A stretch of DNA of 64,000 nt from Tetrahymena thermophila SB210 (lineage: Eukaryota > Ciliophora > Oligohymenophorea > Hymenostomatida > Tetrahymenidae): positions 466,001-530,000 of the forward strand of contig NW_002476155.1 of the NCBI RefSeq assembly GCF_000189635.1. Direction: 5' to 3'. Made by a program: the position numbers and the translations under genes. Within the stretch, counting starts at the first letter, position 1; every line of letters begins with the position of its first letter. The notes under the pieces were generated by a model. It saw nothing but the letters and a program-made list of their open reading frames with translations. It did no database searches and was not told the DNA's origin. Below are positions 24,101 to 37,279 of the stretch, in pieces.

Positions 24101-27100
24101 AGCGTTATAAGCGTAAATAGAAAACAGAATTACAATTTGGTATGTCTGAAGACCAAAATGTAACTTTAAATACGAGCATAAACGCTTTTACAAACTAGTC
24201 ATTTGCAGAAAGTAGCTCTGATGACCTTGAAGAAATTCTTGATAAGTGTCTATGCAAATTAATAGAATCAATAGAAATAGAAATGAATATTGAAAAAGTA
24301 GAGGAGGAGTTAAAAACAACTTCACAAGAGCAAGAAGAAGCTTAATAAAAGTATATTGAGTTTAAGCTAAATCTTGAAAAAAAAGAGAAAGCAATTAATG
24401 AAAAATAAGCTGGCAATAAAAATAAAGATGAGAGTTTATTTGGTGATGATATGATTGAGTAACAACAGCATTAAATAGATTAGTAGAAAATGGAATTAGA
24501 AGAGATTTAGAGCAGACTTGATAGTTTAGAAGCCAAATACGAATTTACAAAGGAGAAGCTAAACAAACTAATCAACGATAAGCGTTCAAGCAGTTTTGAA
24601 ACTTTGTAAAATGAACTTCTAACATCACAGAAATATAACAATATCCAAACTCAAAAAATTCTTTTTAAATATTTAATTGAAAAATTTGGATCGAGCAGTA
24701 ATGAGATACTTCGCAACCAGGATAAAATAGAAAACCTCAAGCTTTAAATAGCAGATTTATAGTAATATGTTAAGATGCTATAAAATCAAAAAGACATATG
24801 CTAAATTTAGCTATAATAACAAATTGATAGTTTACAGAATTAGCTATAAGCAGCACAGACGCTTTAGTCTCAGTCTTAGCCTTGTCCTTCAGATTCTGAT
24901 TCTGAAATTAACTAAACCTAAGATGAACAGAGCTTTGGGTATATGTAAGTAAATTAGATAGGAGATGATGGAAACCGCAGATTTAATAAAAATAAAGGGT
25001 CTCCTCCAAAATAGATATCTAGTAATAGATATAAAATGATGAGACAGCAATATTAAGCAGAGTAATCTCCATTTAAAAAAGACAATAAAAACCAAGAAGA
25101 TACGGTTAAACTTTAATAGAAGTAAATTAATGATCTAACCAGGTAACTCAAGCAACATGAATTAAGAGTAAAAACATTACAAAATAGGAATGATACTTTA
25201 CAGTAAAAGTATGATGATCTTAAGAAAGCTAACTGCAAGGATAAGTTTATTGGCATAAATAAGTAATATATAGAAGAAGAATAAAGCAGCTAGCAATAGT
25301 AAATTCAAGCAGTTGGTGTTGTCACAAATCACACTTCTTAGACGTAGAATGCAACATAAATTTAAGCTTAAAACTAACAACCAAACTTGAATTTACCTGG
25401 ATTATAGCAAAATTAGAGCATAAATAAAAACATTAAGGAAATAGCAAGCATATAGTCTTTGAAAGATAGAAGAAAGGAAATAAAAGGGAAAGTTAATACA
25501 AATGAAGGAACCCCATAAAATAATAACAATAATAGTACGAGCACTCCCGTACAAAATACACCATAATCATAGCATATAAATTCTCTGTAAAATTTGTCAG
25601 CCTAATCAAACTAATAGGAATAGCATTCATTTAGCGAAAACAGAGAAGACAGAAACATACAATTTTAAATACTTGATAAAGTTACAAATAATGATACTCA
25701 TATTAGTTTATTTGCTAGCAAAACCAAAGCTCATTCTCTAGCTTAGAAGAGAAATATAATTCAAGAAGCTCGCCTATAACAAAATTCTTTAGCTTAGCAA
25801 CAGCAACAATAGTAGCAGTAAGCATTATAGCAATTGCAAATTTTAAATACAAATGGTTCTTCAGATTTTGGAGTAAGAGGAAGACTTTCCTAAGGAAATC
25901 CATCAAGACAAGAAACTTAGATGCCTAATTTCAATAATTTAACTCTAGAAATAGAATAATAATAATAATAATAATAAAATAAAAATATAGATACCATTTT
26001 GAATACCTCAAGTGACAATACAAGTTCCTATCACAATTCTTTAGGATTCAGCTTAGGCAGTCCTCTTAAAGTTCCAGAATAAGCAAACACAAACAATGTT
26101 TCTTTAGCAGAGTCAGAAGATTTAACATCGTTACATTAGTAATAAGCTTCATATAATAATAACAATATTAATAAAATAGTAAATGAAATGAATCAACAAG
26201 GTCAAGCAACAAACAATATTTTCAACAATTCAGGTTAGATCTTTTCTTTTGCAAACGACTTAAGCACTTCATTAAATTAAGCTAACCAGATAAATAGCTA
26301 AAATAATTTCAATAATAGCCTGTCATTACAAGGCTAAAATGGAAGTGGATTAAGAAATTCAGTTGAAAGCAATAATGGATTAGCTTCTCCTGGCGATGAA
26401 ACTCCGTTTTCTTGTAAATATGAGTGTTTAGCAAAAATCAATGATGCTCATACAGGTTAAGTATTTTGTGTAGAAAGTCATGAAAACTTTTTATTTTCAA
26501 CCTCTGTAAAATCCCTTAAAATATGGGACTTAGAAACACTAAAATGTGTAAGTGACATACAAGCCCATAACCATTTTGTGAAAGGTTTGGCAATTTTAGA
26601 ATAAGAAAAATGGATTGCTACTGCTTGTGATAAATATATCAATATATGGGATATGATAAGTATGTAAAAAGTATGTACTCTAACTGGACACAATGTAGAT
26701 ATCAAGCAACTTTATGTAGATTAAAACCATATTTTGTATTCTGCAGGTAAAGGCTTAAATAATTTTGGTGCACTTGTAACTTGGGATATCAGAAAATAGT
26801 AAGTTATAGATGAAAGAGAAAAGAATCAAGATATATTTTCAGTTCTACCCTACAATAATATAATCTATTATGCAAGCAGAGATCACTATGTTAGAAGAAT
26901 CAACATGGAAACAAATTAATCCATAGATCCATTTAAGCCTCCTCATTACGATGCAGTTACTTCTTTGGCCATACTGAATGGTTATCTTGTAAGTGGGTCT
27001 AAGGACCATAATTTAAAACTATGGAATACAAATCCTTCAAATATTAGCTTTAAGTAATAGACACACTACTCAAACGAATAAGTTATCTGTTTAGAGTCAA

Positions 27101-27438
27101 ACAAAGATAATAACCTATTATACGTTGGTCAAAAAGATGGTAAAATAAAGGTTGTGACAACTTAAAACAATAGGTTTAGAGATATTAGTGATATTAACAA
27201 TGGACTACAGTCAGTAAATTGCATAACAAAAGTATAAAGTACAAGTGCTGAAAATGTTTTTGCTTGTGGAAGTGCTGATAAAGTAATAAAAATTTGGAAA
27301 CCTACATCTGAGTCATAATACAACTTAGCTCAGCTCAAAAATATGTGTAGCAATGAATTATTGAATGCAAATAATTAACTGACTCCTTTTTAGACATTCT
27401 AGAGTGAATCAGCAAATGATATTATAGAGTCTGAATGA
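21120..27438 (+). CDS. kinesin-4 family (KIF21-like) motor with WD40 tail
   Basis: Predicted 2088-aa microtubule motor. Exon 1 is 21120-21228; the 52-nt intron is 21229-21280; the rest is one exon ending TGA at 27436. The motor begins VAVRVRPF and holds the P-loop GQTGSGKT (124-131), switch I SSRSH (262-266) and switch II VDLAGSE (317-323), then [20 protein letters not shown] and [13 protein letters not shown], typical of kinesin-4. Long coiled coils occupy about 440-1350, then an Asn/Gln-rich linker with polyQ (six TAA codons near 25959). From about residue 1757 there are WD40 repeats ([43 protein letters not shown]). Motor + coiled coil + WD40 is the KIF21 architecture; animal KIF21 regulates microtubule growth. 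A ciliary or cortical role here is inference. Confidence 0.95.
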
Positions 27439-29174
27439 TAAAACTTAATTTAACAAATAGATGGAAAAGCAAATGATCAAATGAACTAATTTTATTTAAT
27501 TAAATGCAAATATAAAAAATGAATATATTATATAATTAAAAATAGGTTTCTTAGTAATTATTTATTTTTATTTCTTTCTTTTTTGTTTTTTTGGTTTTTT
27601 TCAATATCAAAATATGCTTACTACTTTGATTTTAGAAAACCAGTAGGATTTACCTCTTTTTTTATTTAGTGGTTTAATAAATTTGAATTTCTAGCTTGCA
27701 AATAAATTTTAAATAAATTAAATAAGAAAGCTTTAATCTTACATTTAGAACTGTAATTCTGCAAACTATTACAAATTTTTATGGAAATAAATTTCTATCA
27801 TATTTTATATCGAAATTCATTTTTATGTTTTAAGCCTTACTGGGCTACGAATACAATTTATGGATTTACAATAAATTACCAAAAATATTTCTGTTAGTAA
27901 TATTAAAAAAGTATATTAGTAAAGTTAATATAAAAAATTAATCCATTCAAAAAAATAAGTTGTTTTTTAATAATCTTTGTTTTGAAAATTAATCAAGATT
28001 AAAAAAAATAAAAAGTTATCAAAGTATATAGAAAAGTAATATGCAAATATTTTCACCTTAAATTTTCATTAATTTAGACTATTCTAGATAGTTTTTAAAA
28101 ATCTTTTCATTAAGCTTAAGGCTAATTTTTGAGAAAAAGCATTTTTGGTAAATTAATGAGAAAAAAGGAATAAATACACTTTTAATGACCTAAATTTTGA
28201 TATTTCCTATTCTAATTGAAAAAATTGTATATTTTATTTAGTTCATGCATTTCAACATTTATTTTAAAAGGGTTATTTTTTTTATTTAGTGTAAACTATC
28301 TTTATTCAAGTTTTAAAATTAAAAGCAAGTCAGTATAAATCAATTTGTTACATTTAGTTAATTAGTTTGAGTTGAGTATATTATTTGGCTATTCAAGTAG
28401 TTTTATTCTTCTTGATAAATTAACTGATTATGGTTCAATTTGTTAAATTTTAAATTATTTAAAAATCAGTAGAAATTTATTTTGAATCAGTAAATAGATA
28501 GAAACTGAAAATTTATTATTTATAATTATAACAGCTATCAAAGAAAATTTTTTAATTTTAACAAAAATAAATAAATAAATATTTAAAATATTGAGATAAT
28601 TTCCATTAATACAAAAAAATTTGATAAATGCTTGTGAATACTTTGAATTAAATAATAATTATTATGAGTTTTAACCATTAATTATTTTTTGCAATCAAAC
28701 TATTTAATATTTTGTTAATAATTTTTCAGAATTTAGTATATTAATAAATCTTCAATTTTATATTAAATGAAATTTGTTAGTAAATTCTTTTTTTTCAAAT
28801 TAGAGTGATTTCAAGAAAGAAGATATTAAGATAAATAGCTAGTAGCTGACTATCTTTAAATAAATTATTATTTTGAAAAATATTTGAAAATGTACTGATT
28901 TCTAAAGCATGAATTTTATATTATTTTTTTAAAAAAGGTCTTGTTATCTATTTTAGTAAATTTTATAAGGTTGTTAATATTTTGTTTAAGATATGGTAAG
29001 AATAAAGTAGTAATATAAAAGATGTAATTACAAAATACTGATTTTTTAATCAAAATCAAAATAATTTTATCTATTGTAATTATAATAAGTAAAATAAGTA
29101 TATATAATATCAGAAAAAGTTTGAATTTTGATTAAATTCAAGAAGATGAAGTTTTGTATGATGATTGGTGATAC
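27439..29174. other. intergenic
   Basis: Between the 3' ends of the kinesin gene and the convergent gene on the minus strand. It consists of A/T runs with no coding frame of quality; nothing else can be supported. Confidence 0.65.
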
Positions 29175-30941
29175 TCATTATTATTATTATTGTTATTATT
29201 ATTATTATTATGAATAGAATTTATTAATGAATTATTCAGCTTCGATTGTGTAATGAAAGTCATCTAACTTAAATTTTTCAATGACTGCTTATGGAGTCAG
29301 ATACCTTTAGCGATGAACACTATCAATTAATTTTTAATTTCCTTCTAATAATCTCACTTCTAAGAAATCACTAAGTACGTGGCCAGGTATAATTTCAAAG
29401 GGTTAGAGATTAATACGCTTTATTGTTGTTGTAAGTGGGATTTCAAAATCATCGTAAGTTACCATGCTCATGGTAAAAGATGTGCCACCTTCAAATATCA
29501 CACGAGATAAATCTATGATTCCCTTAGCATCCATATAGTGAGGTAGTCCCCAACGAGACATAAATTAGCTCATGATATCAAGATTTTGAGATCCTATAAA
29601 TAAATTACAGAAGGAAGTATTGCCTCCTACAAAATGCTATTTAACTGTTAAAGTATAAGGATCTACTTTCTTGTAATGCAGAGCAATAACTTTGTTTTAA
29701 TCTAACTTATTTATAATGTCAAAAGCTTTTTTTAAAGAGAGTTAGTGGTTTTATGCCACAACTTCACGAATTTTTTATTCATCATTATTGTAGTGATTAA
29801 GCACCTTGTTTTTAAATTCTTGTTATCCACTTAGCTAAACAGAATATTTTTTAGATAAAAATTCTGAAATAAGTCTTGCTTCGTATGTGTTTAATCTATC
29901 AAGCATATGGACAGCAGCATTTACATCAGTTGTTCCATTATAAGTATCATCCAGCTAAGCGAGGCAATAATTATTTCCCTTAAATACTTGCACAGGAGGC
30001 CTAAAGTAATTTATAGGACAACAAGAAGTTTTAATCTTTTCTATGTCAAGATCTGTAAATACATCTTTACAAACGCACATATCACCATAGAATAAGAAAT
30101 TGAATTATTCATCTATCAGCTTGTATAGGCTCTATTTGTATTCAGCTTTTTGTTGAATGCGGATAGGCTTGAATTTCCTCTTTTACTTTAGTACACTTAA
30201 GGCTTCTTCTTCACTTTTTTTCTTTTCTTCATTTTTTCTTCTCTTTTCTAAAATGTATTATTTTTTCTTGTTTTCATATTCCTTTTTATTCAAATAGTGG
30301 AAGTTATCTGAAACGGGTTCATCCTCTTCGAAGATATTGTTTGATAGTCCCTCTTTTTTATTCTTTTACTTCAATTTTTCAAAGTAAATATATAAAGAAT
30401 TATATTGAGTTTCTATAAAATTTTGATTGTCATCTTTTTTTTCTTCAATTTTCTTTCTTTTAATTATAAATGGCTGCACAATACATTAATCTGCATCAGA
30501 TTTCGTGATCAATCCATTTTAAAATCCATATTTTTAAGTGCTAGCTTACTTTTATTATTATAATTATTATTATTATTATTATTCGACAAATTTAGCATCA
30601 AACAAAAATCGATTATCTTCCGAATAATTTTAAGCAGAGTAAGACACTTCAAATGATTTATCTTCTAAATAGGGAGAAGAGACAAAATGTTACACTATTT
30701 CTTGATTAGAATAACCCTCAGTTTCGTTGGAATTAAATATATTTTCTGCGCTGTTATTTTGTTAATTTAAAGAAATTGAGTTATTAATGTATGAGTGGTA
30801 GTCAAAACCAGTGCAATCATCTAGTTTTTCGTAAAACAAACTAAAACATTCTTTTGAGGAATGATCCATTAATTCGTTATTATTTAAATCAGGAGAAGAT
30901 GATTCTTCATCATTTAAAAATGATTTGGATTAACTGTTCAT
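29175..30941 (-). CDS. unknown protein, paralogue of gene at 32926; terminal polyQ
   Basis: Intronless 588-aa protein. The first 170 residues are Ser/Asn-rich and acidic with a polyQ tract (TAA repeat near 30570). A basic coiled-coil-like stretch follows (EKRRKNEEKKKSEEEALSVL), then a folded domain of about 330 residues shared with the gene at 32926. Shared signatures are YNG-T-D, F-VGGNT-F, L-M--(F/Y), R---PH--D--G, F-IPL/PFEG and a final (A/E)-FVNKFY-like motif. The protein ends in eleven consecutive Gln codons (TAA/CAA) just before TGA. The N-F-LG spacing recalls PAS-type folds, but that is weak. No family name can be given; nuclear or regulatory roles are speculation. Confidence 0.85.
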
Positions 30942-32634
30942 TTTATTTAACTTATACTTAGCAGTTATTTAACAAGTATTTTTTATATATGCTTTAGACC
31001 AGAAACTTTTTTATAATTTAGACTGTTTTTTAATTACTTTTTTTTTGTTAAAATCTTAATTTTGCAGAAGGTATGTAAAATATTTAGATTCAATATAGAA
31101 TGTTTTGGGACTATCAAGACTATAAGGATTTTGAATATTAAAGTAATTTGTAAATCAAAAATTTTGTTACTTGTTTTTATATTGGATGAGATATATTAAA
31201 AATACAAACTAAATTTATTGAAATTACGCAGCAGGGTAATAATGAGGATTAATCTTTCTAAAGAAAGAGAGACAGATTACTATAATTTGAATACTTTTTT
31301 TAAAAATTTTGCATCTCATATTTTTGATGAATTTGAACAAAATCAACCTAATTTTGATTTAAAATTCTTTATATTTTCTATAAAAGTTCTATTCAAAACT
31401 ATTGCATGATCCACAATTATCTTTACATTTACTCCTAACGCTCATTTGTTCATTACTAACACTCAAGTTAAATTCATTTACCATAATTTACTAGGACATT
31501 TTTACAGAAAAATGAAATAAACACTAAAATAAAAATTATTAATTCTGTTATTTTAACTTATTCTGAAGAATCTTTAATTTATAAACAATATAAATAACTG
31601 AATAACTATAAAAAAATATTCACAAAATAGCAAAGATGACAAACTAAAGGTTGACGTACTTTAATTTTGATTTATATTTTAGATAATTGTTTGTTTATCT
31701 ATTTAATATTACTATAAAAGATATAAAAATATTTATTATTTGATTCTTTATTTTCATTAATTGTCTTTATCGATTCTGATTATTTATGACCCTTATCAGG
31801 CAATTAGTTACCTAATCTGAAAAATATAATAAATCATGGTAAAATTTTTCTTCTCGTTCTAGACCTTTAATAAATAAGTGAATAAGTTTAAAGCTCTATT
31901 AGCTTTGATTAATTTATTATTACTTTTTGTTACTTTGTTACTTGTGTAGCATACTTAACTTCTAATTTTTAATGTTTTTTTGGTATGATAAAAGCAAGAA
32001 AGAAAAAAAATACTAATGAGAAGTTTTAATCTAAATATTTTAGATAGAATTAACATTTTTAATTAGGAAATGAAAAAAACTTTTTTTTTTGATCAATTTT
32101 AATCGTACTTTTCTACTTGTATCTCTTTACACTTTCCAATTTTAAAATTTATTTATTGATTAATTAAAATTGTCTAAGCTTCTAAAAGCAACCCATTTTA
32201 CTATTAAGCTTGATTATATACATTTTTAGTAATTGATTTGAAATAAAAATAAAATGAAAATTGATGGTTTTTATTGTGTTATAATTTAGGTTATATTTTT
32301 CGGATACAAAAGATTAATAAATATGTATAAATTTTTACTTTATTATTAAAGCTAATAAATAGTTTTTAATATAAGGTACATTGATTTACCTAATTCTTTT
32401 TTAATTTAAATTAAAGATAAAATTACCTTTATTAGTAAAATATATATAATTAGTTTTTTACTTCCTTATTATTTGGTTTTTCCTCGTTGTTTATTCTTTT
32501 ATTAACTTATTTGAATATATAAATTTAATAATATTTTCTATTTATTAATGTTAGAAGTGATTGCTGCAAAAAGCATTTGCAAAATCATGAAAATAATATT
32601 CTGACAAATATTACATAAATTCATGATTTAATTT
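30942..32634. other. intergenic between the two paralogues
   Basis: A/T-run spacer. A 55-codon plus-strand frame at 31242-31409 (MRINLSKERETDYYN...) ends in TGA and has protein-like composition, but it is too short to support as a gene. Nothing else is visible. Confidence 0.5.
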
Positions 32635-32919
32635 AAACGATGGCGTCACCAAGAGAATTAGTGTGTAATCTCTTTAACTCTTTATGCCTATTATTAATAA
32701 TTTAGAGCATTAAAAGCTTTGCATACACTAGTTATTCTCTTTAAAGCGACTACTATAAGAAAATACTACCTCATCTTTGAATTCAAGCAAATTAAAATTT
32801 TGTATGTTGATGATTTTCAATATACTTTCTAACAAATTTATTTCTAAATTGAGGTTAGAGGAAGAGATATTTAATTATATGTTTTAGTTGTGGTTGTGCC
32901 AAAAGCAACGCCATCGTTT
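32635..32919. repeat. nested inverted repeats downstream of gene 32926
   Basis: A perfect 12-bp inverted repeat (AAACGATGGCGT at 32635-32646, complement at 32908-32919) encloses an imperfect pair, AAGAGAATTAGTGTGTA (32651-32667) against TACACTAGTTATTCTCTTT (32724-32742). The GC-containing arms stand out from the surroundings. It begins 7 nt after the stop codon of the minus-strand gene, so it would lie in that gene's 3' UTR or be a decayed small inverted-repeat element. Confidence 0.6.
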
Positions 32920-32925
32920 TGCGAT

Positions 32926-34257
32926 TCAGAGATTGAAGCATGATTTTCTTAATTGAGAATCTGAAGAAGAATCAGATGTAGGAGGATTAGTTTTTGATTT
33001 TTTATTTTTCTTGTAAAATTTATTAACAAAGGCTTCTGCCTCTAAGGTATATCCTAAATCTTCAATTTTCAAGTAAGTTTCCATTTGGTTAGTTTCAGTA
33101 CGAATTTAGGCTACACTTTGATAAACTTTAGGGTTGAACTTCAACTCTCTCATTTCGAATTTATCTCCAACAGAGAGACCAGGAGCAATTTCTAGTTAGT
33201 GGAGAGGAACAAACTCTCTGACACCTTCAAAGGGAAGGACTTCATCGTCAAAAGTAACTAAATTTGAGAAATATGAATTTTTGGATTAGAATTTTGAGTA
33301 CAAAACATTAAGGACACCAGAGACATCATTAAAATGAGGGAAACTATATCGTTAACAGTACTGCCTCATTAATGTGATATCGTTTTAGCCAAGGAATGCT
33401 TCAGTAAATTTGGTGTTACCTCCAACAAAGAATAGTTTATTTGTTCCTGCTTCATAGTCGAACTTCATGTAAAGGAAAACATATGCCTTGTTTTTATCAG
33501 CTTTTTCCATAGCTTCATGAGCAATTTTAAGTGAATTCAAGTGATTAGCTTTTACCTACTCTATCAACTACTCTTTGTTAAAGGCATTATTTAAATTAGT
33601 TCTGATCAACTGCAGCTAATTAATGTAGTTTTAGTAATTCATTATAAATGATGATATTTCAAAAGCTTATTAGTTTTATAAAAGTTTTAGCATAGTTACA
33701 GGAGCTAAAATATCAGTAATACCATTATAGGATTAGTTGAGAGTGCAAATAACATAGTTCTTACCAGTTTATACAGAAACTTAAGGGCGATAATTATGTA
33801 ATGGGCAATAGGCTTCCACTTAAGAAGAGTTTTGTTTTAAAAACACACCTCTATCTACTGTGAAATCTCCAGCGAGCATGAAACATGTTTTATCATCTAG
33901 ATTTCTCAAAAACAATTCCGAGTAGTTAGCAACTCTGCTAACTCTAAAATGTGAACCTCTGTTTCTGGTAATTGTAAAGGGTTTTATTTTTTATACTTTA
34001 TTTGAGAAATTAAACTCTAAAGAGCACTAATTCTTTTATCTGCCAGTATTATCTTCGTTATCATCACTTATTTCATAATCTTCTTCATTTTTTTTTGTGA
34101 CTATATTATCAAATTAAAATGAAGTGACTCTTGTTAAAAGTGCATTTAAATCAGTAGTATCAAATGCTTCCTAAGGTGAAGATAAGAAAGAGTTATAATC
34201 TTGATTTTTAACTTAGAAGTCAGCTAAGAGGGATAAAGTTTATTATGAAGTGTGCAT
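32926..34257 (-). CDS. unknown protein, paralogue of gene at 29175
   Basis: Intronless 443-aa protein, ATG at 34257-34255, TGA at 32928-32926. It has a short Gln/acidic N-terminus (to about residue 75), then a domain of about 330 residues aligned with the gene at 29175: SYNGITDILAPVTML, FFVGGNTKFTEAFLGQ, PHFNDVSGVLNVL, LEIAPGLSVGDKFEMR and a terminal EAEAFVNKFY. A Lys/Ser-rich tail follows (KKNKKSK, then SDSSSDS). Codon use is more GC-rich at third positions than in its paralogue, which suggests higher expression. The two genes are on the same strand with about 2 kb between, a typical old tandem duplicate. Function unknown. Confidence 0.88.
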
Positions 34258-37200
34258 TTTTATAATTTTTTTTGAGTTGATGAGTTTGATTATTTCTTAA
34301 TTTATCTAGTTAATTCAATTTTGATAATTTATTGACAAAAATAAATATAAATCAATGCAAAATTGCAAATTCCTTAATACCAAACAAACAAACAAACATA
34401 CATACATACAATTTATCAATCAATCAAACAAGCAAAATAAATATCAAAATCCAATTTGAAACTTTAGATATATCATCAATCTATATTTTAAAGTTATTTA
34501 TTATCACTTATGAGTAAATTAAAAATTTCGAAAAATGTCCTAAATCTACATTCTAATTCTTTTACAAAAAAAATAACACCTTATCAAAATATTATTATTT
34601 CTGATGACTATCTTTGAATATTTAATACTAATAATGCATCATTATTTTATAAATAAATTTAGATTTATTATTTAAACAAATATTTAAGGGCGCAGCATCC
34701 AAATACAAAAGCATTAACTTTATAAAAGTCATTGCTAATAAATTTTGTAAACAAATTAAAAATTATTTACTATAAAATTATTTCTCAGATTCAATTATCA
34801 TAGAATTTTTCTCATAAAACACAAAATATAAGTAACAAATAAGTTAATTTTTATAATTTTCAGAATACTTTATGCTTATTTAATACATAATTTTTAGTTT
34901 TTGATGTAAAATTTTCACCCACATTTAGGCAAATGGGTTAAAATTAATTATTCTTTTACATAAATTTTACCTTTATATTAAATAAGACCTAAATCATATA
35001 GAAAAATATCATTTTTTATTTAATGAAATCTCATCTTTTAAAAGATTAATTTTTTTAATTCTCAAACTAATCAGATTTATAAATTTATTCTTAATATTAA
35101 ATATTGTCTAGCTATTGTAGAAGGAGTAAACCTAATAGCCACTAAGTATAAACAAAATATGACTAATTAATATTTTACTTACTTTTTAAGCGGTATATTT
35201 GTAAGTTTAGGTTAAATTTAATCTTTAAAAAATTAATCTAGTTTTAAAAGAAAAAAAATTATGCTTAAAAATAATTTAAAATAATTCTTAATTTAAAATT
35301 TATTTATTAGTTTATTAACAATTTTTTAAGTTTTTCCATTTATACAGGATTCATTTTTTATATAATTTAAATAAAATTAAATATAATGTTAGTAGATATT
35401 GTTGTAAACTATAAATATCAATTGATTCAATTCAATTTAAGCTAAGTATTTAATTAATAAGATTTGGGTAGCCTTTTATTTTTCTATTTATAAAAAAGAA
35501 GATAATTTTAGTTTTGTTAAATATTATTTTACATTACTAATCAATTATTTTGAAAATTATTTTAAGTCTGAATTTTGTAATTTCTATTTTCAAATAGATG
35601 TAATTAATTAAAACTCTAAATTAAAATATTGGCAAAGAGTAATTTATTTTTAAATGATAAATAAATACCTTTCAATCTAAAAATATATAGTTCTTTGGAT
35701 AGTAAAGATAAAATACACTCTTCGATTGTGAGAGAATTTCATCTAAATATATTTGATTCATGTTTTTAAGAATAGAAGTTTATTTTTTAAATTTTATAAA
35801 ATAGAAAAAAAAAATAACTTATTAACTCTATTATTATTAGTATAAAAATAATTTTAGTTATGAGGTTTATTTTTCTGATTCATAACATTAAAAAATTAAA
35901 AATTCAAGTTTTATAATAACCAAACTGATTGTTGACAGTAAATTCTTTTATATATAAAACTCTACTTTTAGTTAAAAATTGGATATTTACAATAGATATG
36001 ATTGGTTTATTATATGAATTTAAATTAATTATAGAAGAATAACTAAAAACAAGTTTTACACTCACTTTCAAGAAATTCTAATGAAAATTAATGCTTTTTT
36101 AATATTTTTTCTCTTGGATAAATCTTTATAAAAATAAGATTATTTTTAAACATTAGTTTTTTTAAATCAATTAGATCAATATTAAGATGTTTTCAAAATG
36201 GCAATATATTGAAATTTAAAATAGATAAACAAAAGGCTTTCCATTAAGTGTTTAATTTTAAATTATATTTAGCTATTGTTTTTTGACATGATATATGTGT
36301 TATTTAAATAAATTATTTAAAAAATAAACAATAAAAATGGCTCTGGTGGTTTTTTCAATAATAAACAAAATTTAAAGCTGTATACACAAAGAAGTGTAGT
36401 TTGTATTGATGTATGATCATAAAAAAATATTGTTTTATTAAAGAATGATCAAAGGTTAATAGAAAACTTGATATTTTTATTCATTAACGCTTTCTCCATA
36501 TCATTATTTACGCTTTAAACGAAAAATAAAAAATAAATATGAAACAGTACTATGAGTATAAATGCTTCATCCTAATTCATTCTATTTCATTAGCAAGGAT
36601 AGATGAAAACAGGGAGAGAAGTTAACTGATTTATATATTTATTTTTTATTTTGTATAAAAAAACAAAAACCAAAGTTAGTTAGATAGATAGATTGATAGA
36701 TAGATAGAGATAGGTTAGGAGGCTTTTTGAAAAAAAAATAATAAGAAAGTTTTAAATTATATTAAGGCAATATATGGATAAGATTATTAAAAATGACTAA
36801 TTAATTTACTTATAAAGTATAAAGATGAACAGAGATAAAGAAATAAAAATTGAATCATAACTCAATTTTAGTAATAAATTTTGAATATAATTAGAATTTG
36901 AGTTCTTATTTATTTTTATTAATTGAATGAAGATGTTTTTTTTTAAGAAAATAAAATTCTGAATAATTTTAAAGAAATTATTTAGTTAGTTAGTTGATTA
37001 ATGTTATTATTTTAGTACCTCAATATTGAAAATTATTAATGATTTAAATTATTAAATTATACTCTTTAGTCTTATTTAATTCATATTTAGACAGCATAGC
37101 CAGGAGGCTAGAGATAAAAGAGTATTTTTTAAGTAAGAAAGACAAATAGAAATGAACCAGCGATTTTTGCTTTTAAGATTATTAATTTATTGGTATTTTT

Positions 37201-37279
37201 TTCACTTTGAGTAGAATTTTATTGTGTCGAGAAGAGATGAGTCGGAGTAACTTCGAAGCAGAAAAACAATGTAAAAAAT
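34258..37279. other. intergenic
   Basis: Three kilobases without a supportable gene. The first 200 bp upstream of 34257 contains CAAA/CATA simple repeats (about 34380-34440). A GATA-type microsatellite lies at about 36675-36715. No RNA gene signature was found. Confidence 0.6.
36675..36715. repeat. GATA microsatellite
   Basis: Tandem TAGATAGATAGATTGATAGA-type tetranucleotides with minor interruptions, in spacer DNA. Confidence 0.75.

Noticed and set aside
31242-31409. 55-codon frame MRINLSKERETDYYN...
   Set aside because: Protein-like composition, but too short and unsupported by splicing or homology.
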